Shown in pieces: positions 13,626-20,833 of a stretch of 22,963 bases of DNA. Position 1 is the stretch's first letter. Each line of letters begins with the position of its first letter. Source of the DNA: Candidatus Nanohalarchaeota archaeon (GTDB lineage: Archaea > EX4484-52); assembly GCA_003660905.1 (NCBI GenBank), contig QMVB01000008.1, forward strand, positions 1 through 22,963. The letters run 5' to 3'. The notes under the pieces were generated by a model that worked only from the letters and a program-made list of their open reading frames with translations, ran no database searches and was not told the DNA's origin. The translations under genes and the position numbers were made by a program.

Positions 13626-14864
13626 ATGGAAATTAAAAGAATTGGAATAATCACGAGTGGCGGCGATTGCGGGGGGCTTAATGCCGTCATCAAAGGAATT
13701 AGCGGGATGGCGAACCATTACAGCATAGAAACTATTGTTATTCCAAACGGGTATGCCGGTCTGTACAATCTCAAAGATTTTGATTACGGGGAATTGATAA
13801 CCTTGGATCCTATCAGGACAGGATCGTTTCATTCAAATATTGCAGGTTCTGAAGCAGGGCATTCAAGGGTAAAGATTTCAAAAATAAAGGATGAAAAAAA
13901 ATATATCCGCATAAAACAGGGACTTCAAAAGCATTCTATTGATGCTCTGGTAGTCAGCGGCGGAGATGATACAGGAGCAGTTGCCCTGGATTTGCTAAAG
14001 AACGGCATTCCTGTAAACCATGCTCCAAAAACAATGGATTTGGATTTGCAGACATACAGTGTAGGAGGGGATTCTACAATAAATGCCATTTCAAAGATGG
14101 CAGGGGACTTAAGAACAACTGCAAGAAGCCACAATAGAATAATGATTCTGGAAGTTTACGGGAGATACACAGGCCACAGCGCTTTTCGGGGAGGAATTGC
14201 CGCAGACGCAGATTGCATAATAATCCCTGAAGTTGTTCCCGATTTTGATATTATTTATGATGATTTATTTGCCAAGTACAGTGCAAGAATAAAGAACTCT
14301 GATGTGAAAGCAGGAACTTATTTGATTGTTACCTCTGAAGCCCTAAAAGGCAGCTCCAAAAAAGATGAAGTTGATGAAAGGGGCTTTTTGGTGGATAAAA
14401 CTAAAGAGCCGGACGCATTCGGACATTACCCTATGATGGGCGCGGGAAAAAGAATTGAATCTGAACTGAAAAAAAGAATGAAAAGCGACCCGGGAATGAA
14501 GAAATTTATGAAGCAGGTAAATATGTATATCCAAGACCAATATGAAATACCGGAAATCCGGGTAATTCGCCCGACCCATCTTGTCAGGTGCGGCGATTCT
14601 TCTGGATATGATGTAAATTTCGGCAAGGAAGCCGGGGCAGGAGCAGTGATTTTGCTGATGCAGGGAATTTTTGGGGTTACTGTGTCAGGCATAAGAAACG
14701 GCGTCATTGAATACATGGACACAAAAGAGGCAATAAAGCAAAACACAGTTAATTTAGACCAGATTGACCTGCATGAATCTCTCGGGGTCTGCTTTGGAAG
14801 AAAGCCGGCAACAGCAGAGTTTACAAGAAAAATTAAACTGGATGATGCAAAAAGGTATTTATAA
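13626..14864 (+). CDS. pfp: 6-phosphofructokinase, probably pyrophosphate-dependent
   Basis: This PfkA-superfamily enzyme phosphorylates fructose-6-phosphate to fructose-1,6-bisphosphate. The 412-residue product has the donor loop ITSGGDCGGLNAVI (9-22), SGGDDTGAVA (111-120) and PKTMDLDL (134-141), plus EVYGRYTGHSAF and IIPEV in the sugar site. Asp115, where ATP enzymes have Gly (GGDGS), and Lys135 (PKT, where E. coli PfkA has PGT) are the known signature of pyrophosphate use, which makes the step reversible. PKTMDLD instead of PKTIDND, and EVYGR instead of EVMGR, are unusual. A TATA-like box at ~13598-13607 is ~25 bases before ATG 13626, implying a leaderless, single-gene transcript. Archaea more often use ADP-dependent PFK, so bacterial-type origin is likely. 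Confidence 0.9.
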   Translation: MEIKRIGIITSGGDCGGLNAVIKGISGMANHYSIETIVIPNGYAGLYNLKDFDYGELITLDPIRTGSFHSNIAGSEAGHSRVKISKIKDEKKYIRIKQGLQKHSIDALVVSGGDDTGAVALDLLKNGIPVNHAPKTMDLDLQTYSVGGDSTINAISKMAGDLRTTARSHNRIMILEVYGRYTGHSAFRGGIAADADCIIIPEVVPDFDIIYDDLFAKYSARIKNSDVKAGTYLIVTSEALKGSSKKDEVDERGFLVDKTKEPDAFGHYPMMGAGKRIESELKKRMKSDPGMKKFMKQVNMYIQDQYEIPEIRVIRPTHLVRCGDSSGYDVNFGKEAGAGAVILLMQGIFGVTVSGIRNGVIEYMDTKEAIKQNTVNLDQIDLHESLGVCFGRKPATAEFTRKIKLDDAKRYL

Positions 14865-14996
14865 TCCACAGGAACGGGTAAGAAGAAAATAAATTATTTT
14901 TCTATCCGGCTATTCAATTTGTTGAATATGCAAAAAATCTTTGATTTTCTGGCATTCTTGCATTTCTATATCCTGTGAATTTTCACAATTGTCATA

Positions 14997-15187
14997 TTAT
15001 GATGATTCAATCATCCCATCCTTTAAGTAAATAATTCTTTGGATGTATTTTTTGTGCCATTCCTCGTGATCGACCATCGCTATTGTCTGGTTTGATTCTT
15101 TATTTAGTTTTACAAACAATTCCAGGATTGATTTTGAAGATTCATTGTCTAAATTTGCGCAGGGTTCGCCTGCGAAATTTTTTTAGA
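14997..15187 (-). pseudogene. C-terminal fragment of a LolD/MacB-type ABC transporter ATPase
   Basis: The minus strand reads, without a start codon, KNFAGEPCANLDNESSKSIL, then ELFVKLNKESNQTIAMVDHE, then EWHKKYIQRIIYLKDGMIES, ending at TAA 14997. This matches the end of LolD/MacB-type ABC ATPases: Walker B/D-loop (ADEPTGNLD, here AGEPCANLD), the switch region (TIIMVTHD, here TIAMVDHE) and the RII-LKDG-I strand. The switch His survives in shifted form; the Walker A and signature motifs are missing. An in-frame stop lies just upstream. No permease gene remains nearby, so this is the tail of a deleted transporter gene. Confidence 0.75.
15151..15184 (+). terminator. Strong hairpin followed by T-run
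   Basis: AAATTT-G-CGCAGG (15151-15163) pairs with CCTGCGAAATTT (15169-15180) around the loop GTTCG, with one bulged G: a 12-bp stem followed by TTTT. On the plus strand this looks like an intrinsic terminator for the PFK transcript, although it is ~290 bases past the PFK stop and overlaps codons of the ABC fragment. Confidence 0.6.
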
Positions 15188-15196
15188 GAGTTAAGA

Positions 15197-16285
15197 TTAC
15201 CTATGTGCCAAGCAGTCAATGACTTTGACTATGTTTTGCGCCCCGCTATCTTTTTTTATCAGTTCAGAGAATGTTTCAAGGTTTTTTTCCATCTGCCTGT
15301 CTTTGCGCAATTGCCTGATTAACCCCGGTAGATTTTTCATTTTTTTTTGCTCAAGGGCGACAGCAAGATGCTTTTTGTTTAGATGCTCTGCAATTATTTC
15401 CTGCTCGCTTTGATTAATCTGAGGTATCAGTATGCTTTTTTTTGCATAGGCAAGCACATCACACACTGTGGAATATCCGCTTCGGGACACAAACACATCG
15501 CATTTGCTCAGGTATTTATATATATCATCCAGCCACTGGACATATTTTATGTTTGACTTGCCCGGGATTTTTGACGGGGCTTTTATTATGAAATCCCATT
15601 CTTTCATTTTAAGAAACTCTCCTTCAATTTTCAGGATTTCCTTTTCAAAGGCATAAGGGCTTTGCTTTGGTCCGGATATAAGAATAAAGCAGAGCTTTTT
15701 TTTCCCTTTGCGGACTTGTTTTGGCGGTTCATTCCTTATCAAAGGTCCGACGTAAACTCCTCTTTTGCCTTTAAGGACAGAAAGAGGATATATGCTGTTT
15801 GGAGGTTCAAGATCATTTATGCACATTTTATCCACTCTTGAAAAATTGCTTTTGTGGAGCATGCATAATATTTTGTCAAATATTTTTCCTGCCTGCCTGA
15901 ATGTTATCTGATGCGTCAGGAAGATAGACAGGACATTTATTTTTTTTGCTGCAATATGAGCAAAATTGTTATCGGAAACAATAACAGAGGGTTTTTCTTT
16001 CAGGATAATTTGCTTTTCTTTGCTTATTAATTTTAGCAGTTTTGCTATAATCGCAGGACTGTAAAGAATTGTCTTTGCAAAGTCAAGCGACCCATCCTCC
16101 CTGTCATACCAGTCAATGTTCGGGAGGCGATAGCATTTGTATCCCTCTTTTTTTGCAAAATCCACAGCAGGCCCCCATGATGCAAAAATCACTTCATCCC
16201 CCCTTTTTTTTAGCATATTTGCAAACGCAAGGGATCGTCCTACATGACCTAATCCCAGTCCATTGCATGAAATGTATATCTTCAT
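15197..16285 (-). CDS. GT28/MurG-like glycosyltransferase (GT-B fold)
   Basis: The 362-residue soluble protein has the GT-B pattern of GT1/GT28 enzymes such as MurG. An N-terminal Rossmann domain starts with MKIYISCNGLGLGHVGRSLA, with the Gly-rich loop and a His in the position of the acceptor-site His. The middle part holds SVIVSDNNFAHIAAKKINVL. The C-terminal donor-binding domain holds LCFILISGPKQSPYAFEKEI, then IKYVQWLDDIYKYLSKCDVF and VSRSGYSTVCDVLAYAKKSI, then LIPQINQSEQEIIAEHLNKK; this RSG-T-E-P-EQ-N pattern binds the nucleotide sugar. The sugar and acceptor are not determinable. It diverges from gap with a shared promoter region and converges on PFK. Nearby genes (UPF0104, epimerase) support a role in envelope glycan or glycolipid synthesis. 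Confidence 0.85.
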   Translation of the reverse strand: MKIYISCNGLGLGHVGRSLAFANMLKKRGDEVIFASWGPAVDFAKKEGYKCYRLPNIDWYDREDGSLDFAKTILYSPAIIAKLLKLISKEKQIILKEKPSVIVSDNNFAHIAAKKINVLSIFLTHQITFRQAGKIFDKILCMLHKSNFSRVDKMCINDLEPPNSIYPLSVLKGKRGVYVGPLIRNEPPKQVRKGKKKLCFILISGPKQSPYAFEKEILKIEGEFLKMKEWDFIIKAPSKIPGKSNIKYVQWLDDIYKYLSKCDVFVSRSGYSTVCDVLAYAKKSILIPQINQSEQEIIAEHLNKKHLAVALEQKKMKNLPGLIRQLRKDRQMEKNLETFSELIKKDSGAQNIVKVIDCLAHR

Positions 16286-16339
16286 GATATTATTTGAAGG
16301 GAAATATTTATAAAGATAAAAAAGCCTATATTAAATTAT
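16286..16339. promoter_or_regulatory. Divergent promoter with a shared near-palindromic TATA box
   Basis: The 54-base gap between the glycosyltransferase (start 16285) and gap (ATG 16340) has one strong TATA-like element, AAATATTTATAAAGAT at 16302-16317. Read on the plus strand, ATTTATAAA lies ~30 bases before gap; read on the minus strand, TTTATAAAT lies ~25 bases before the glycosyltransferase. A single box probably drives both leaderless transcripts. Confidence 0.6.
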
Positions 16340-17335
16340 ATGGTAAAAAAAGTTGCGATAAATGGGTTTGGTCGCATAGGCAGGATGGTTTTCAGGGCAG
16401 GTTTTAATGATTCGGATATTGAATTTGTTGCGCTCAATGATTTAACAAATACAAAGACGCTGGCTCATCTGCTCAAGTATGATTCTGTCTGCGGCAGATT
16501 CAAAGGGAGCATTTCATATGATGAAGATTCAATAACAGTAAACGGGAGAAAGATGCACGTTTTTGCAAAGCGGGATCCTGCTGAACTTCCATGGGGAAAA
16601 ATCGGCGCAGATATTGTGGTCGAATCCACAGGATTTTTTAGGACAAGAGAGGGAGCGCAAAAGCATATAGATGCAGGGGCAAAAAAAGTGTTTATCAGCG
16701 CGCCTGCAAGTGGTGAAATTGACTTTACTGTTGTCAAGGGAGTCAATGAGCATAATTATGATTCTTCAAGGCACAATATAATATCCAATGCATCATGCAC
16801 GACAAACTGCCTTGCTCCTATGGCAAAAGTGCTGGAAGACAATTACGGAATTAAAAACTGTTTTATGACCACTGCCCATTCCTACACCGGGGACCAGAGA
16901 CTGCTGGATGCACCTCACCGTGATTTGAGGCGCGCAAGAAGCGCTGCTGTTTCAATCATCCCGACGACAACAGGGGCGGCAAAGGCAGTGGCAAATGTAA
17001 TCCCTTCCCTGAAAGGAAAAATGGACGGCATTGCCTTAAGGGTTCCGACGCCGGACGGCTCTTTTACAGATTTGGTCTGCAATCTCAAAAAGAAGGTTAC
17101 AGCAGAGGAAGTGAACGCCCTGTTCAAAAGCGTTTCAGAGCATAATTTAAAGGGGGTTCTTGAATACACAGAGGACCCGATTGTTTCAAAAGACATTGTA
17201 GGCAATCCTGCCTCATGCATCTTTGATTCAAAACTGACAAAAGTCATTGACGGAAAATTCCTGAAAATCGGCGGATGGTATGATAATGAATGGGGCTATT
17301 CCTGCAGGATGATTGACATAATCAAGATGCTTTGA
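16340..17335 (+). CDS. gap: Glyceraldehyde-3-phosphate dehydrogenase, bacterial (type I)
   Basis: It oxidatively phosphorylates glyceraldehyde-3-phosphate to 1,3-bisphosphoglycerate. The 331-residue protein is the bacterial/eukaryotic type, not the archaeal type II enzyme. Seen are the NAD-binding INGFGRIGRMVFR (7-19), the catalytic Cys153 in SNASCTTNCLAP, the base His180 in TTAHSYTGDQ, phosphate-site HRDLRRARSAA and SIIPTTTGAAKAV, and the C-terminal GWYDNEWGYSCRM. Asp34 in LNDLTN corresponds to the residue that favours NAD over NADP. The neighbouring cofactor-site pair, LeuPro in NAD-specific and AlaSer in many NADP enzymes, is AlaPro here (LLDAPHRD), so dual use cannot be excluded. It is separated by ~60 bases from the following gene, which has its own TATA box. 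Likely acquired from bacteria, as in several DPANN lineages. Confidence 0.96.
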   Translation: MVKKVAINGFGRIGRMVFRAGFNDSDIEFVALNDLTNTKTLAHLLKYDSVCGRFKGSISYDEDSITVNGRKMHVFAKRDPAELPWGKIGADIVVESTGFFRTREGAQKHIDAGAKKVFISAPASGEIDFTVVKGVNEHNYDSSRHNIISNASCTTNCLAPMAKVLEDNYGIKNCFMTTAHSYTGDQRLLDAPHRDLRRARSAAVSIIPTTTGAAKAVANVIPSLKGKMDGIALRVPTPDGSFTDLVCNLKKKVTAEEVNALFKSVSEHNLKGVLEYTEDPIVSKDIVGNPASCIFDSKLTKVIDGKFLKIGGWYDNEWGYSCRMIDIIKML

Positions 17336-17396
17336 ATCTTCAACAGGCATGGAGAGAATATTTTATAAATGATTTATTTATTTTAATAATGAGAAA

Positions 17397-18359
17397 ATGG
17401 CAAATGCAGGGAAAGTGAACATATCCAAAAAATTGAAGAGCAAAAAAACAATCCTGTCTTTCATTGTTGCCGGCTCGGTCCTGTATCTTCTTGCTACAAT
17501 GATTGATATTGGAAAAACCATCTCGATAATCAAAAGCGCAAACATTATGTACTTGGGGATTGCTCTGTTCGTCTATTATGCTTCTATTTTTCTCAGGTGC
17601 TACAGGTGGAAATATCTGCTGGAAAATATCAATTTCAAAGGAACATTGAAGAATATCAGTGAAATATGGTTCCTGTCGTTTTTTGTCAATTGCCTTATCC
17701 CGGCGAAACTCGGGGATATTTACAGAGGATACCTGATGAAAAAGAATTACATGATTACAATATCAAGGGTGCTTGGAACTGTTGTCATTGAGCGCCTAGC
17801 AGATACAGTATGCTTAATTGCGATGCTGACATTGAGCGGCTTTATGATATTTAAAGGGATGTTTCCGCCCGATGTTTTTAACGTAATCAAATATGGATAT
17901 GGGATTCTTTTTATTGCGCTTTTGCTGATCTTATTTTTGAAGCACCAGAGGGAAAGAATCATCTCCCTGCTGCCTGTAAAATTTGAGAATGCAGTCTGTG
18001 AATTTGAGCATGGATTATGGAAATCGGTTCCTTGCCATAGTCTGCCTGTAACAGGAGCATTGACATTCAGTGTATGGGCAGGAGAGATATTAAGAATGCA
18101 TTTTGTAATATATGCTCTTGGCATTGACATACCTCTGCCTGTCGTTATTTTTGTAGCGCTCCTCTCATCTTTCCTGACTTCTGTTCCACTGACGCCTGCT
18201 GGTCTCGGCGTGGTTGAGTTTGCTGTTGCAGGAGTGCTCGTGTTTCTCGGCTACGGCATCAATATTTCAGCATCAATTGCCATACTTGACAGACTCATAA
18301 ATTATGCAAGCCTTCTTGTTGCAGGATCAATAGTATACTGGAGGAGCGAGTTGAAATAA
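17397..18359 (+). CDS. UPF0104 / LPG-synthase-TM (AglD-like) membrane protein
   Basis: The 320-residue protein has about eight hydrophobic segments and the family pattern of lysylphosphatidylglycerol-synthase transmembrane (UPF0104, YbhN-like) proteins: an early FLRCYRWKYLLENINFK segment, LIPAKLGDIYRGYLMKK, TVVIERLADTVCL (the conserved E-R-x2-D) and LTSVPLTPAGLGVVEFAVAG near the end (P-x-G-L-G-x-x-E). In archaea related domains occur alone and fused to glycosyltransferases such as AglD, suggesting a role in lipid or polyprenyl-linked sugar handling; flipping of lipids has been proposed. TTTATAAAT (17365-17373) lies ~28 bases before ATG 17397. It is probably a single-gene unit; the intergenic region after it is 410 bases. 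Confidence 0.85.
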   Translation: MANAGKVNISKKLKSKKTILSFIVAGSVLYLLATMIDIGKTISIIKSANIMYLGIALFVYYASIFLRCYRWKYLLENINFKGTLKNISEIWFLSFFVNCLIPAKLGDIYRGYLMKKNYMITISRVLGTVVIERLADTVCLIAMLTLSGFMIFKGMFPPDVFNVIKYGYGILFIALLLILFLKHQRERIISLLPVKFENAVCEFEHGLWKSVPCHSLPVTGALTFSVWAGEILRMHFVIYALGIDIPLPVVIFVALLSSFLTSVPLTPAGLGVVEFAVAGVLVFLGYGINISASIAILDRLINYASLLVAGSIVYWRSELK

Positions 18360-18457
18360 TCCACGGAAGGCACAGGAACCTAGAGAAAGAGATAGGGCTT
18401 CTGTAGGTTTGAGGATAAGCACATGATTTTATAGCACATATAAATAATCATAATATA

Positions 18458-18649
18458 TTATTTCCTGCCTTTGCGATTCAAAAAAATATATTGCGGGCCA
18501 TTCACCGAATAAACATTGATTATATAAATTTCGTCGTTTGATATTATATCGCGGCATAAAAGTAATCGTGAATGTTTCTCTGCGATAGGCGCTACTTCCT
18601 GAATTTTTTTCTTGTTGCACAAACTGCAGGGAAACAAGAAAAAAATCAT
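18458..18649 (-). CDS. Small CxxC protein, unknown function
   Basis: The 63-residue product starts MIFFLFPCSLCNKKKIQEVA, continues PIAEKHSRLLLCRDIIS and NDEIYIINVYSVNGPQYIF, and ends LNRKGRK. A C-x2-C pair, a His and a third Cys suggest a small zinc-binding protein. CATAAAAATC (minus strand) lies ~27 bases before ATG 18649, compatible with a leaderless gene. The segment AEKHSRLLLCRDI matches the decayed CxxC protein before PFK (TSHHMPALLLYCDI), so the two may be paralogues. The frame is open well upstream of the ATG, so the start is uncertain, and the gene could itself be a remnant. Confidence 0.45.
   Translation of the reverse strand: MIFFLFPCSLCNKKKIQEVAPIAEKHSRLLLCRDIISNDEIYIINVYSVNGPQYIFLNRKGRK
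18543..18567 (-). repeat. Copy C of the ATTACTTTTGTGCCGYGATATA element
   Basis: On the minus strand it reads ATTACTTTTATGCCGCGATA and continues TAATA, differing from copy A at three of 25 positions. Here it lies inside the small CxxC ORF and encodes LLLCRDI in frame. Unlike copies A and B it is not immediately upstream of a metabolic gene. Confidence 0.6.
18603..18646. repeat. Perfect 14-bp inverted repeat
   Basis: ATTTTTTTCTTGTT (18603-18616) and AACAAGAAAAAAAT (18633-18646) are exact inverted repeats with a 16-base loop. The element starts directly after the ATG of the small minus-strand CxxC ORF, so in its mRNA it would fold over the first codons. It could also act as a terminator for the plus-strand transcript of the UPF0104 gene. 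Confidence 0.6.
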
Positions 18650-18769
18650 GTGGGTTCCGTAGATTGGATTAAGATAGATTTTTATGTTACTACGCTTGAA
18701 TGGTAAAAGGCATACATTTATATATCTTTCTCTTTTAAAAACTATAGATTATATTAAATAGATGAAATT

Positions 18770-19684
18770 ATGGCAAAATATATAGTAACAGGCGGAGCGG
18801 GTTTTATCGGCTCTACTTTAACAGACAGGCTGATTAAAGAAGGAAATGAAATTATAGTTATAGATAATCTTCATAGTGGTTCAGAGAACAATCTTAATTC
18901 AAAAGCAAAATTCATTAAATCCAATGTAATGAAAGTTGATTTAAATGATGCGATTTTTGACGGTGTTGACGGAATCTATCACCTTGGTGTGTATTCTTCT
19001 TCACCAATGTACAAGAACAATCCTTTACTGGTAGGGTATGCAATAAACGGGTATATAAACCTGCTTGAGAAGGCAAAAAAAGATAAAATACCTGTTGTAA
19101 TTGCATCCACTTCTTCTGTCTATGCAGAGCAGGAACCAAGACATCACGAGAAAATGGAAGTTTTGGTAACGGATTATTATACAGAAGCAAGGCATAATAT
19201 GGAGCGGCTCAGCCGGTTGTATTCTAAATTGCATGGGGTAAGCGTAATTAACCTGAGATTGTTTGCCGTCTATGGCAAAAAGGAAAAATCAAAAGGAACT
19301 TATGCAAATCTTGTGTCTCAATTCTTATGGAGCATACAAGAAGGAAAACCCCCTATTGTCTATGGCGACGGGAGCCAGACAAGAGATTTCACTTATGTTG
19401 ATGACATTGTCGAAGCATTTATTCTTTCTATGAATTATCTAAAAGACAAGAAAGGAGTCTGGTATATACTGAATGCAGGGACAGGAAAATCATACACAAT
19501 CAATGAAATGATTGAAATATTGAACAAAAAACTCGGCACAGATATAGAACCAGAGCATATAATTCCAAACCCTATTAAAAATTACGTGATGCACACGCTT
19601 GCAGATACATCAAAGGCAGAAAGAATAATCGGATTTAAGGCAAAATACAGCCTTGAAGAAGGAATTGATGAACTCCTCAAATAG
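18770..19684 (+). CDS. NAD-dependent sugar-nucleotide epimerase/dehydratase (extended SDR) with a YxxxR motif
   Basis: The 304-residue protein is an extended SDR of the UDP-glucose 4-epimerase/GDP-sugar type. Seen are the NAD-binding GGAGFIGS (8-15), acidic IDNLHSG (31-37), the Ser of ASTSSVY (112-118), LRLFAVYGKKEKSKGTYAN, and the nucleotide-sugar segment PPIVYGDGSQTRDFTYVDDI. The catalytic YxxxK of the family reads Y137-T-E-A-R141 (DYYTEARHNMERL), so the Lys is Arg. Such proteins interconvert nucleotide sugars for glycans; which one is not readable. A TATA-like TTTTAAAAAC lies ~27 bases before the ATG. It stands between the UPF0104 gene and a disrupted transporter. Confidence 0.88.
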   Translation: MAKYIVTGGAGFIGSTLTDRLIKEGNEIIVIDNLHSGSENNLNSKAKFIKSNVMKVDLNDAIFDGVDGIYHLGVYSSSPMYKNNPLLVGYAINGYINLLEKAKKDKIPVVIASTSSVYAEQEPRHHEKMEVLVTDYYTEARHNMERLSRLYSKLHGVSVINLRLFAVYGKKEKSKGTYANLVSQFLWSIQEGKPPIVYGDGSQTRDFTYVDDIVEAFILSMNYLKDKKGVWYILNAGTGKSYTINEMIEILNKKLGTDIEPEHIIPNPIKNYVMHTLADTSKAERIIGFKAKYSLEEGIDELLK

Positions 19685-19834
19685 TGCCATGCAAATCATG
19701 CAGGATGCATCACCAATACTTAATTTTTCCCAGTTATCTTGCTGATTTTTATTCTGGTCTGCTTAATTTTATTTGTTTTACCGCAAATAAATTATATTTA
19801 TCGTTATGAACTTTATTTATGGCAAAATATAGCG

Positions 19835-20700
19835 CTATAGCAAGACAATAAACAAAACTCCAATCACCATTATTGTTGCGCCAAGCAATCTTTCTTTTAT
19901 GTTCTTTTCCTTAAAAAACAAGTATCCTAAAAGGACGCTTATTACCCCGGATGTAGTTTTTATGGCAGAAACATAGACCACCAAGATCATCTTAAAAGCA
20001 ATCATCTGGCAAAAAAGCACTAATGCAGATGCCAGACCAATAGGAGCCAGCACGCTGATGTTTGGCAAAATTTGTTTTTTTATGTCTTTTGACTTTGCCG
20101 TCATTATAGGAAACAGCAATATCGCAAGAAAAAAATTAGAGAAAATCGTCCAGAAAAGCGGGGAGGAATTAAAATTCCTATTTTATCGTAGTTTGTCGAT
20201 ATACTCCATAAAAATGCAAGAATGGGCATCAGCCAGGGACATTTTTCTTTCAACAGCGCTTTGAACGGAGCAAAAAGACATTCCCTGAATTTGCTTATGT
20301 TCATGCAATGTGCTCCTGCAATAATCAGCAGAACTCCAATTAATCCACCGGCATCGGGAAATTCGCCGAGAAATATAGGCGCTGTCAGGAGAAGAAAAAG
20401 AGGGCTAAAAGCGGTCATCGGATGGATGATGGAAACATCAGACAATTTCAAAGCCCTCGTATAAAGGATTGTAGCTGCAATATTCACCGCGCCCTGGATT
20501 AATGTTGCTTCCCAGAAACGATCTCCCAGCAGAGGCATCTGGATAAAAAACAGGACAGGCGGCATGAATATTAACGCGGAAAACTTAAATGCCTATGCTA
20601 CGACATATTCATCAATGTTTTTTATGAATCTTTTTTTGCTGAAAATCGCTTTCATTGACTCAAAGAAAGCAGTCAAAAAAGCGAAGACAAACCAAAGCAT
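19835..20700 (-). pseudogene. Disrupted EamA/DMT-family transporter
   Basis: A drug/metabolite transporter (EamA, ten-helix type) can be read from ATG 20700 to TAG 19835 with two lesions. The start reads MLWFVFAFLTAFFESMKAIF, and after KNIDEYVVA a TAG at 20593-20595 interrupts before AFKFSALIFMPPVLFF. The frame then continues through ILYTRALKLSDVSIIHPMTA and FSPLFLLLTAPIFLGEFPDA until DKIGIL (~20170). There a one-base shift is needed to enter SSPLFWTIFSNFFLAILLFP and the second half, with VYVSAIKTTSGVISVLLGYL and FFKEKNIKERLLGATIMVIG. Both EamA halves are otherwise complete. It is either a recent pseudogene or contains sequencing errors. Substrate unknown. Confidence 0.85.
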
Positions 20701-20833
20701 ATTAATTTAAGAACTGTAAAGTAAACTTATAAACTTTTTATTATACTATATTTTCTACTTCGAGGGAGTAAAATACAAATATTTATAAAAACATAATTAT
20801 ATTAACTGATAAAATATAGGAAAGGAAAGGAAT
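20701..20833 (+). promoter_or_regulatory. Promoter and leader of the archaeosortase locus
   Basis: ATTTATAAAAA at about 20780-20790 is a TATA-like box. A start ~26 bases on would give a leader of about 25 bases containing GGAAAGGAAAGGAA (20819-20832), a strong Shine-Dalgarno directly before ATG 20834. This leadered arrangement contrasts with the leaderless spacing of most genes here. Confidence 0.55.

Larger units (their letters stand above)
14865..15196. other. Spacer between convergent PFK and glycosyltransferase genes
   Basis: It contains a 7-bp hairpin (TATTCAA/TTGAATA, 14911-14928), an ABC ATPase fragment on the minus strand, and a strong GC-rich hairpin at 15151-15180. The fragment and the strong hairpin are described separately. 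I see no intact gene or RNA gene in it. Confidence 0.6.
18360..18769. other. Intergenic region with a small CxxC ORF, inverted repeat and epimerase promoter
   Basis: This 410-base stretch holds a 63-residue minus-strand ORF, a perfect 14-bp inverted repeat and a third copy of the LLLCRDI element, each listed separately. At its right end TTTTAAAAAC (about 18736-18745) is ~27 bases before the epimerase ATG. I see no tRNA or other RNA gene. Confidence 0.6.

Noticed and set aside
14343..14869. Minus-strand open frames opposite the phosphofructokinase
   Set aside because: They are shadows of the conserved PFK frame with no recognisable protein features.
15000..15060. ATGATGA at 15000 as a C box of a C/D sRNA guide
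   Set aside because: No CUGA D box at a suitable distance, and the bases belong to the ABC ATPase fragment.
15157..15174. GGGTTCGCC resembles a tRNA T-loop
   Set aside because: It is the loop of a 12-bp hairpin; there is no acceptor, D or anticodon arm around it. No tRNA was found in any spacer.
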